DNA of 62,096 nucleotides from Chloroflexota bacterium (GTDB taxonomy: Bacteria > Chloroflexota > UBA11872 > UBA12225), in contig JAUJOR010000011.1 in NCBI GenBank assembly GCA_030447525.1, positions 91,629 to 153,724 of the forward strand, written 5' to 3'. This document shows, piece by piece, positions 55,944-62,096 of the stretch; positions within the stretch are counted from its first letter, which is position 1; every line of letters starts with the position of its first letter. The position numbers and the translations under genes are program-made. A model generated the notes under the pieces. The model saw only the letters and a program-made list of their open reading frames with translations, was not told the origin of the DNA and did not search any database.

Positions 55944-57767
55944 TCAAGCCGGGGGCGTGAGGCCGAACAGCCCATAGATCTCTTCGCCGGTGAGGACGGA
56001 GCGGAAGTCGAGCGTGACCTCGTCCACGAACTGGTCGAAGAGGTGCTGCTTGCGCTGCAGCACGGCCTCGATGCGCTCCTCGATGGTGTCCTCACAGGTA
56101 TAGGCGTAGACGTGCACCGGGAGCGATTGACCCAGCCGATGGCTCCGATCTTCCGCCTGGCGCTCGACCGCGGGATTCCACCAGCGGTCGAAGTGGAAGA
56201 CGTAGGATGCCTCCTGGAGGTTCAGGCCGGAGCCACCGGCGCGTAGGGAAAGGAGGAGCACCCGGCGGCTGGGGTCGTTTCGAAACTGCTGGACGATGGC
56301 CTCCCGCTGCTGCACCGAGAGCTCTCCGGTGTAGAGCAGCGGGTGGAACGCGGTGAGGTGGTTGGCCAGGGCGCGAGCGCCGTACCGTCCGTCGACGAAT
56401 TGGGAGAACACCAGCGCCCGATGCCCTTGCAGGCCCAGGGTGTGCATACGTTGCCGGAGATCGTCGAGCTTAGCCGACTCCCCGGTGGCCGGGCAGAAGT
56501 TGCAGAACTGCTTGAGTCGGACGATGAGATCCAGCACGTTGTCGATGCGTACGTGCTCGCCTCGCTCGCGGAGCGCCACGATGCCCTCGCGCTCGGCCCG
56601 CTCGTAGCTCTCGCGCTGAGCGCCGCTGAGTGGGAGGGCGATTCGGCTGACGATCTTCGGCGGGAGCTGCGGGAGCACGTCCGCCTTGCGCCGGCGAAGC
56701 TGGAGCGTCCTGAGCCGCTCCAGGAGGGAGGCACGGGATGCCGGGGCACGTTGTCCGCCGTCACGATGGGGCGTGACGAACTCCAGGACGGATGCCAGGT
56801 CTTCCAGGCTGTTTTCCATCGGCGTGCCGCTCAGCGCCCAGGCCCGGCGGCGCCGCAGGAGCTTGCACTTGCGGCTGGCCTCGGAATCACGGTTCTTGAT
56901 TCGCTGGGCCTCGTCGAGGACGACCACATCCCAGAGGCGTCGCCGTGGAGGTGAGTGGGGGCTGTCGGTGCAGTCTTCGCGCAGCGTCTCGTAGCTGGTG
57001 AGGTACACGTGGGCCGGAGCCGTCCACTGCCAGGCCCGCTCCTCCGCCGGGCCGCGCACGGTGGAGAGGCGCAGCTCTGGCGCCCACAGTCGGAGGGCCC
57101 GGCGCCACTGGCCGAGGAGACTCGCCGGGGCGATCAGCAGGCCGGACTCGACCTGTCCCTGGAGGGCCAGGATGCGTAGGGCGGCGGCGCTCTGGATGGT
57201 CTTGCCCAGACCCATGTCGTCCGCCAGGAGGAGCGTCTCGCGAGAGATGAGGGCTCGTATTCCCTCCAGCTGGTAGGGAAAGAAGCTGCCGGGCCACTCG
57301 AGTGGCCCGGCGTGCGCCAGGAGGAGCTCGGCCGGAGGCTGGAGGAGGTAGGCTAACCGGCGCCAGAGGGGAATCTCGGCTGGGGCCAGCGCCCCATCGG
57401 ACGCCAGGGGGCCCTCGCCGGCGGCCCCTTCGAGTGGGGGTGGGGCCACCTCCTTCCAGGGGCCGCCGGTCAGATCGATACTCCCGCCGGTCTCCCCGCG
57501 GGGGCTGTGCACCTGTGCCTCCAGAGTGCGGGCGGAGGCGCACGGCCAGCCCCCCTCCAGCCAGCGGGCCACGCCGGGGACCGGCGCGGCGCCGACGGCC
57601 GCCCGCCGGGGCGCTGCGTCTCTCGGCGCGGGGACGAACAGGCGTTTAGGGAGGTCAAGACGTAGACGTGAGGGAGCAGGGGCCGAAGGGACGGGGTCGC
57701 CGGCCCGCGCCTCGGAGCCGGGGATCGCCTCCGGCGGCACCGTCCACCAGGATGTGTTGGCGTTCAT
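55944..57767 (-). CDS. SNF2-family DEAD/DEAH helicase-like ATPase
   Basis: 607-residue ATP-driven double-stranded-DNA translocase, last gene of a five-gene operon. The N-terminal 160 residues are Pro/Ala-rich and unrecognised. The motor has ETLLLADDMGLGKTIQSAAA (Walker A, about residue 182), VVVLDEAQRIKN (DEAQ box, about 282), WALSGTPMENSLEDL, then the second lobe with LVFSQFVDGRYG, LLSLRAGGSGLNLQEA and VERQAEDRSHRLGQ. This is the Swi2/Snf2 (RapA/HepA-like) type. Its ATG overlaps the previous gene's stop as ATGA. It lacks a nuclease or zinc domain. A role in DNA or protein-DNA remodelling for defence or repair is inferred from the operon. Confidence 0.93.
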   Translation of the reverse strand: MNANTSWWTVPPEAIPGSEARAGDPVPSAPAPSRLRLDLPKRLFVPAPRDAAPRRAAVGAAPVPGVARWLEGGWPCASARTLEAQVHSPRGETGGSIDLTGGPWKEVAPPPLEGAAGEGPLASDGALAPAEIPLWRRLAYLLQPPAELLLAHAGPLEWPGSFFPYQLEGIRALISRETLLLADDMGLGKTIQSAAALRILALQGQVESGLLIAPASLLGQWRRALRLWAPELRLSTVRGPAEERAWQWTAPAHVYLTSYETLREDCTDSPHSPPRRRLWDVVVLDEAQRIKNRDSEASRKCKLLRRRRAWALSGTPMENSLEDLASVLEFVTPHRDGGQRAPASRASLLERLRTLQLRRRKADVLPQLPPKIVSRIALPLSGAQRESYERAEREGIVALRERGEHVRIDNVLDLIVRLKQFCNFCPATGESAKLDDLRQRMHTLGLQGHRALVFSQFVDGRYGARALANHLTAFHPLLYTGELSVQQREAIVQQFRNDPSRRVLLLSLRAGGSGLNLQEASYVFHFDRWWNPAVERQAEDRSHRLGQSLPVHVYAYTCEDTIEERIEAVLQRKQHLFDQFVDEVTLDFRSVLTGEEIYGLFGLTPPA

Positions 57768-58345
57768 GGCGTCTGCCCCCCCGGCGCTCCCATGAGCGTC
57801 TCGGGAAACACCTCGCGTAGTCCCGTGGCCGCTCGCTCGAAGGGCTCGAGCAACAGCCCGTGGGTCGTGAGGCGCTCGAACAGCCGTCGCTCGATCGAGT
57901 CCGGGGCGGGTGGCTCCGGAAACCAGAACAGGTGCAGTGGCTCGGGCTGATCCACGGTCTCTTCCACCTCGCCGGCGGCGTAGGAGGCCACCTGCAGCGC
58001 CCGGCTCAGGCGACCGACCGGGAGGGCGACGCGGACGTCCTGACAGAACAGCTCGCTGCCCACTTCATTGGCCAGGCAGAGGAGCAGACGGGGCGTGCGC
58101 CCGCAGACGGTGAGGAGCGATGTCGTCAGCCGGCGCTCGGCCTGGCGCCGGAGATCGGACTGGCGCCACAGAAAGGTGCTTGGCGTCTCGACACGGTTGT
58201 AGGCGAACTCCAGCGGCTCGCCACGGGCGTTGATCAGGAACAGCGCCCCGAGGTAGCCTGTGCCACTCGGCGAGGGCTCGAGTCTCAAGTACCCGGCTGC
58301 ACCAAGGGCTTCGACGTCGGCGGCATCCTGAAACGGGATAGGCAT
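57764..58345 (-). CDS. Unknown protein of the BREX-like operon
   Basis: 193 residues, not recognised. It looks like a compact mixed alpha/beta protein (FLINARGEPLEFAYNRVETPSTFLW; RLLLCLANEVGSELFC; HLFWFPEPPAPDSIERRLFERLTTHGLLLEPFERA), without signal peptide or membrane helix. It lies between the BrxD-like ATPase (13 bases away) and the SNF2 ATPase (4-base overlap), so it is almost surely translated as part of the same functional unit, perhaps as an adaptor. Confidence 0.8.
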   Translation of the reverse strand: MPIPFQDAADVEALGAAGYLRLEPSPSGTGYLGALFLINARGEPLEFAYNRVETPSTFLWRQSDLRRQAERRLTTSLLTVCGRTPRLLLCLANEVGSELFCQDVRVALPVGRLSRALQVASYAAGEVEETVDQPEPLHLFWFPEPPAPDSIERRLFERLTTHGLLLEPFERAATGLREVFPETLMGAPGGQTP

Positions 58346-58358
58346 AGCGCTCCCTGCG

Positions 58359-59636
58359 TTACGCCGGCGGCGCCGTCCCGTCTTCGGCCGGCGTCTCTAA
58401 GTCCGGCCGCTCCGAGTAGTCAATGGCCACTTCGCCGATCACGGTCTGGGCGGTGTACCCCGGATCAACGCGATGCAGGTCCCATTCGTTGATCCACTGC
58501 CGGACGTGCTGGCGCATGCGCAGACTCAAGTCCTCCTCCCCCTCCAGACCCGGCGGCTCCCAATCGTAGGCGCGGGCGTGGAGGTGGCGCACTTGCTCCT
58601 TCGTGTGCTGGACGGTCGGCCGGTCGGGCGCCTTGAGGTGCACGGCCTCACGCGCAATCAGGCGCATGCCCCCTTCGGCTTCGTTGGCCAGCCGGCGCTC
58701 CGGGTCGAGCCCGCTGGCGCGCAGCTTCCCGGGCACGGCTTCGGCGTCGCTACGGTCTTCGAGGACGGCCGTGGCGAAGTCGCTGGTGATGGCGAAGACC
58801 GTGATCAGGCCGGGACATGCCTGATTCGGGAGCAGGCCGGCCCAGCGCGCCAGCGCGGCATAGGACCGCGCCCGCTGCATGAACGAGTACCGCCCGATCA
58901 GCTCCACCTCGTCCACCAGGAGCACCCAGCCGGCGAAGCCCGCCGCCGCTATCAGGCGGGAGGCAAAGGTGAAGCGCTGGAATGGCAGCTCCTTGGAGGA
59001 GACGCGTTCGAGGGGGTACGACGCGGCCGCACCGTGCGCCCGCAGCCAGAAGCGAATCTCGCTCACGTTCAGCGGCTCACCGGCCCAAAGGGAGATGATA
59101 CGGTCGAGGATCTCCGGGTCCTTGACCCGCTCGTAGAGAAAGAGCGTAGCCGGAAAGCGGGAGTTGAGGCCCGCTTCCGGCCGGGCGGCCCAGCGGGAAA
59201 GCTCGGCGTAGGCGGGGCTGGTGAAATCCAGGGCGGCCGCAATCTCGGTCAGGGCCAAGCCCCGCTTCCCCGGCACGACGGCCGACTGCAGGGCCGCGCG
59301 GTACAGCTTGGTGGGGTCGTACAGGGGGGTCTCTTTACTGATCACTACCTTGCTGCAGACGAAGCCTTGCTGCAGCGCCAGGTACTGGAGATACCCCAGC
59401 AGGTGCGACTTACCAGAACCGAAGTCGCCGGCGACGAGCAGCCCCGGTGTCTGCATGCCTTTGGGCAGGTCCTCGCCGGCCTCTTGAAGCTGGCGCCAAA
59501 AACGTTCCTCAACGTGGGGCTGCGCGCTGCCCAGGAGGCGCACCGCTGCCTGGCTCGGCACCCCAGAGCGCAGGGCCTCGATCGCCCGCCGCGCGGCCAG
59601 GCGTTCGTCCTCCGCGGCCACAACTACACCGTCCAT
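58359..59636 (-). CDS. BrxD/DUF2791-like P-loop ATPase
   Basis: 425 residues. Opens with RRAIEALRSGVPSQAAVRLLG, a typical lead-in of the BREX ATP-binding (DUF2791/BrxC-BrxD) family. Walker A is LLVAGDFGSGKSHLLGYLQ (about residue 72) and Walker B is WVLLVDEVELIGRYS near residue 245. CSKVVISKETPLYDPTK and the late VFAITSDFA (sensor-like) also fit this family. In BREX type 2 (Pgl) BrxD works with a helicase. Here the partners are an SNF2 ATPase and unknown proteins. It lies 125 bases after the upstream gene. Confidence 0.87.
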   Translation of the reverse strand: MDGVVVAAEDERLAARRAIEALRSGVPSQAAVRLLGSAQPHVEERFWRQLQEAGEDLPKGMQTPGLLVAGDFGSGKSHLLGYLQYLALQQGFVCSKVVISKETPLYDPTKLYRAALQSAVVPGKRGLALTEIAAALDFTSPAYAELSRWAARPEAGLNSRFPATLFLYERVKDPEILDRIISLWAGEPLNVSEIRFWLRAHGAAASYPLERVSSKELPFQRFTFASRLIAAAGFAGWVLLVDEVELIGRYSFMQRARSYAALARWAGLLPNQACPGLITVFAITSDFATAVLEDRSDAEAVPGKLRASGLDPERRLANEAEGGMRLIAREAVHLKAPDRPTVQHTKEQVRHLHARAYDWEPPGLEGEEDLSLRMRQHVRQWINEWDLHRVDPGYTAQTVIGEVAIDYSERPDLETPAEDGTAPPA

Positions 59637-59761
59637 CCCTCGCTCCTAGCTATGCCCCACCCTGGGGCACCCCCTGGTGCTCCCCGGACGCGCCCCATCG
59701 GCGGCGCCGGTGCAGGGAAACCGAGGCACCAGGCCGGGGAAACCGGAGATGGCCGCCCAAC

Positions 59762-60775
59762 TCAGGACGCCAGGGCCGCGACTGGCCCGGCGCCGGTCGA
59801 GAGGCGCACCAGGGCAGAGCGGGCGTTCGGCCGGTAGCGATCACGCACCTCGTCGGCGATGCGCAAGTACAGGGCCTGATAGCTCCGCAGCCCGCGCCGC
59901 TCGTCGTGGAGGAACTCGGGGGCGGCCAGGACGCCGACGAAGCCAGCCTCGAGCTCGTCGGCGGCGTCGATCAACTGGCGCAGCACCTCGTAGGCGTCCA
60001 TGCAGGCCGCCGTGCTGTAGTAGAGACCTGGCCCGCGGTCACGCGGCCGTGTGGCGTCTCCGTAGCGGGCGATGTCCAGGGTCAGCACCAGGCCGCTCTT
60101 CCCCGCCAGCGTCAGCCAGTGCGCCAGGGAGAGGAGCATGTGCCGGGCGTTGTGCCGGGCGATGCGCTGGAAGATCAGAACCCGCTTTAGCGCTGAGATA
60201 AGGCGTAGCTCGCCCCGCAGCCATTGCTTGACTGCGTCCGTCAGGGCCGGGTCATCGGTGGGGTCGAGGTGTGCCAGACAGAGGCGGATCATGGCCAGGC
60301 GGAACTCGCGGCTCATGGCGTGGTCGCGGTAGAGCCGGTTCGAGACGCCCCGTGTCACCTCGCCGTAGAAAAGCGATTCCGGTAAGTCGTTCCGCGTGGC
60401 GAGCGCAGACAGCGTCAGCTGTTCCCTCTCGCCGTCGCCGTCCACCCCCCCATCCACGTCGCCATCCAGGTCCGGAAGCCGGAATCCCATCTCCGTCAGG
60501 CAGCGGCGCAGGCAGGCCTTGGCCAGGGCATCCCAATCGACCTGCCGGGCGATGTCGTGGAAGAGATGATCGATCATGTGCAACTTGGTGGTGGCGGCGT
60601 CGACGCTGGCGAACTGAAACCCGCCCCTCTCGGCAGCCGTACGCAACCCTTCCCGGACCTCCGCGCGGCCGGCTGCGTCCGCCGGCACGACGAACTTCAC
60701 TGCCCCCCCGCCCAGGCGGATAAAGTCGTCCAGGTATTCCAGACGCATCACCTCCAGCCAGTCGTGCGCGTCCAT
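59762..60775 (-). CDS. P-loop-less protein of the BREX-like operon
   Basis: 337 residues. The opening WLEVMRLEYLDDFIRLGGGAVKFVVP and the later LAGKSGLVLTLDIARYG correspond in place and order to the Walker A and B regions of DUF2791-type ATPases, but no G-x-x-x-x-G-K-S/T is present. It therefore looks like a degenerate, probably non-hydrolysing paralogue of the next gene. Residues about 107-118 are an acidic Asp/Gly run. VTRGVSNRLYRDHAMSREFRLAMIRL is the best-conserved-looking part. It would pair with the active ATPase or form a structural subunit (inference). Starts ATG 60775, 14 bases after the previous gene. Confidence 0.78.
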   Translation of the reverse strand: MDAHDWLEVMRLEYLDDFIRLGGGAVKFVVPADAAGRAEVREGLRTAAERGGFQFASVDAATTKLHMIDHLFHDIARQVDWDALAKACLRRCLTEMGFRLPDLDGDVDGGVDGDGEREQLTLSALATRNDLPESLFYGEVTRGVSNRLYRDHAMSREFRLAMIRLCLAHLDPTDDPALTDAVKQWLRGELRLISALKRVLIFQRIARHNARHMLLSLAHWLTLAGKSGLVLTLDIARYGDATRPRDRGPGLYYSTAACMDAYEVLRQLIDAADELEAGFVGVLAAPEFLHDERRGLRSYQALYLRIADEVRDRYRPNARSALVRLSTGAGPVAALAS

Positions 60776-60789
60776 GTCTACGTCGCGGC

Positions 60790-61668
60790 CTACGTCGCGG
60801 CGTCGCGGAAGACGAGGCCGTAGTAGAGCCGCTCCTGGCCACCGCGGGTGATCACCCGGAGCGTCCCCGCCGTAGCCTTTGTGCCCGTGCTGGCCGGGAA
60901 GCTCACCGTAGCCCCCTTCTGGGTCGTTGTCGTCCCGCTCTGATCGAGCAGGTAGACGTCACGGGCAAACTCCTGGCGGGAGTACTCCCTACTCTGCCCC
61001 GGGCGGAGCGTGAGCAAGTCATAGACGTCCAGCAGCCGTACCACGGGGTTTCGGCCGACCGCCTCCCGGCCGCGCTTCGCCACCGCCCGATCGACGGCGA
61101 TGGTGTAGGCATCGAACAGCGTCTCCAGGAACGTCTCCGCCTTGAAGCGCGGGGGTCGCTGCTGCAAGTCTTTCAGCTGCCCCACCAGGACGCTCGGGCG
61201 CAGCCGGCGCTCCCGGTTTCTGTCGATCAGCACCGTCCGCTCACCCGGCAGGATCTGGACGAGCGTCGGGTAGGCGTATAGCCGATCGTCTTGCTCGAAG
61301 AGGCGCAGATCCAGGCGCGCCGCCGTCTCCAGCAGCTCGCGCACATAGCCACGCCCTGCCAGGTACGCCTCCTCGTCGACGTCCCAGCGGTCCTTGACCC
61401 GGCCGACCTCCTGCCCCAGACCGCCGACGGCCCGCTCCGCCGCCCCCAGCGCCGGGCGCAGCTCACGGAGGTTCCCCATCTGTGCCGCGGCGCGCACCCG
61501 CTTCAAGGCCGACGTGACCGCGGTGGCCGCCTTGAGGGCTACGCCGGCGTCGTCTTCCAGCCGGGCCAGGGCCTGCTCCAGGCCCGGCTGAGGCCGCTCT
61601 AGATCCAGCGGCGCTTGCTCCGACCCCAGCTGAGGTTGTTCCAGACCCGCCGGCGCGTGATCACTCAT
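60790..61668 (-). CDS. Coiled-coil protein, first gene of the BREX-like operon
   Basis: 292 residues from ATG 61668 (an in-frame TTG at 61680 adds four). Residues 8-35 are repeats around L-E-Q-P-Q / L-G-S-E-Q, then a helical, probably coiled-coil stretch to about residue 95. The rest holds LLETAARLDLRLFEQDDRLYAYPTLVQILPG, RRLRPSVLVGQLKDLQQRPP, RFKAETFLETLFDAYTIAV and a C-terminal LYGLVFRDA-like strand. I do not recognise a named domain. It may be the DNA- or partner-recruiting subunit. Further upstream genes, if any, are outside the window. Confidence 0.78.
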   Translation of the reverse strand: MSDHAPAGLEQPQLGSEQAPLDLERPQPGLEQALARLEDDAGVALKAATAVTSALKRVRAAAQMGNLRELRPALGAAERAVGGLGQEVGRVKDRWDVDEEAYLAGRGYVRELLETAARLDLRLFEQDDRLYAYPTLVQILPGERTVLIDRNRERRLRPSVLVGQLKDLQQRPPRFKAETFLETLFDAYTIAVDRAVAKRGREAVGRNPVVRLLDVYDLLTLRPGQSREYSRQEFARDVYLLDQSGTTTTQKGATVSFPASTGTKATAGTLRVITRGGQERLYYGLVFRDAAT

Positions 61669-62025
61669 TGCAGCCGTCAATCTCGCGGCGCGTCTTCATC
61701 CCTGGACTCCACCTGCCCGTACCCCAGCCGATTGTAGCAACTGGACGGCTGGCGTCCTCCCTGCTGGCGCGCCGCCTGCTGGCGGATAACGGCATCGCCA
61801 TATTCAAGCTCCCCCCGGAGCAGGTGGCCGCCATGATGGCGCCCGTCCCCCCGCGGCTTCCTGATGCCCCGAAGCCCTCACGAGGCGGTGCAAGTGGCCG
61901 TCTTCGCCCACGCGCCATATCCACGCCGGGCACGACTACGACCGTCATATCGAGCAATCGGGGGGCGAGGGGGGGCCTACTCGCCCATCGATGTGCCGAA
62001 GCCACACTGACCAGTTCACCCGGCA
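61669..62025. other. Upstream region of the BREX-like operon, no supported gene
   Basis: About 360 bases. An open frame on the plus strand (61668-62060) has no ribosome-binding site, runs into the tandem repeat and matches nothing I recognise. The promoter of the operon should lie here, but no clear -35/-10 pair was found. Confidence 0.5.
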
Positions 62026-62096
62026 GTCTGGAAGTCCGGGTAGTCTGGAAGTCCGGGTAGTCTGGAAGTCCGGGTAGTCTGGAAGTCCGGGTAGTC
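62026..62096. repeat. 17-bp tandem repeat, four copies plus part, at window edge
   Basis: Four perfect copies of gtctggaagtccgggta (62026-62093) and three further bases. The window ends inside the array, so its true length is unknown. The core resembles the 17-bp repeat at 3404-3454. Confidence 0.95.

Noticed and set aside
55944..61668. Canonical BREX, DISARM, Zorya or Wadjet locus
   Set aside because: No methyltransferase, PglZ, PLD-nuclease, MotA/MotB-like or SMC-like subunit is present in the visible operon; only the BrxD-like and SNF2 components recall such systems.
61668..62060. Plus-strand open frame of 130 codons at the right end
   Set aside because: No ribosome-binding site, ends inside the tandem repeat, and no similarity recognised; it occupies the probable promoter region of the minus-strand operon.
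1..62096. CRISPR arrays
   Set aside because: All tandem repeats found are contiguous units of 14-18 bp without spacers, and no Cas protein is encoded.

Overview
The window is about 62.1 kb of high-GC bacterial DNA with dense coding on both strands. No rRNA, tRNA or CRISPR array was seen. The twin-arginine/lipoprotein sugar-binding proteins, many GTG/TTG starts, paired CBS-domain exporters and dispersed palindromic repeats suggest a Chloroflexota-like organism (for example Thermomicrobia-type). This is inference; no taxonomic marker is present. Both ends of the window run into short tandem repeats, which looks like an assembly contig that broke at repeats.

Region 1 (1-21 kb) is a sulfatase island. 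It holds six sulfatase-fold proteins, five with the C-x-P-x-R motif that is converted to formylglycine. Among them are a type I phosphodiesterase-like protein, two Tat/lipoprotein sugar-binding proteins without permeases, an aldose-epimerase-like protein, an NAD-dependent epimerase, a frameshifted Gfo/Idh/MocA oxidoreductase and a conserved unknown protein. A decayed integrase-type transposase (13.0-14.2 kb) and a 169-bp palindromic miniature element interrupt it.

Region 2 (21.4-30.6 kb) is a copper cluster: a CPC-type CopA ATPase fused to a His-rich extracytoplasmic domain, a CopZ-like chaperone, a CPH-type CopB ATPase with a His-rich N-terminus, two DUF305 proteins (one Met-rich) and an alpha/beta hydrolase. 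A sigma70-like promoter upstream of copA lies between two GC-rich palindromes resembling CsoR operators. Converging on this cluster is a formylglycine-generating enzyme (FGE). FGE is a copper enzyme that activates sulfatases, so it links regions 1 and 2.

Region 3 (32-55.9 kb) mixes sugar and sugar-acid catabolism (mannonate-dehydratase-like protein, GH39-like glycosidase, enolase-superfamily dehydratase, SDR, Gfo/Idh/MocA, ketoglutarate-semialdehyde-type aldehyde dehydrogenase, aldo/keto reductase) with stress and housekeeping genes (Fur-type regulator coupled to a catalase, ferritin-like protein, AI-2E-type transporter, two CNNM/CorC-like proteins, OpgC-like membrane protein, Nudix and HAD hydrolases). 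It also holds wreckage: an internally deleted enolase-superfamily gene next to the last 50 codons of a solute-binding protein, and an integrase tail.

Region 4 (55.9-61.7 kb, minus strand) is a compact five-gene operon: a coiled-coil protein, a P-loop-less protein, a BrxD/DUF2791-like ATPase, a small unknown protein and a SNF2-family helicase. It recalls parts of BREX/Pgl or Ter-associated DNA-processing modules but has no methyltransferase, PglZ or nuclease in view. It is the best candidate here for an undescribed system.
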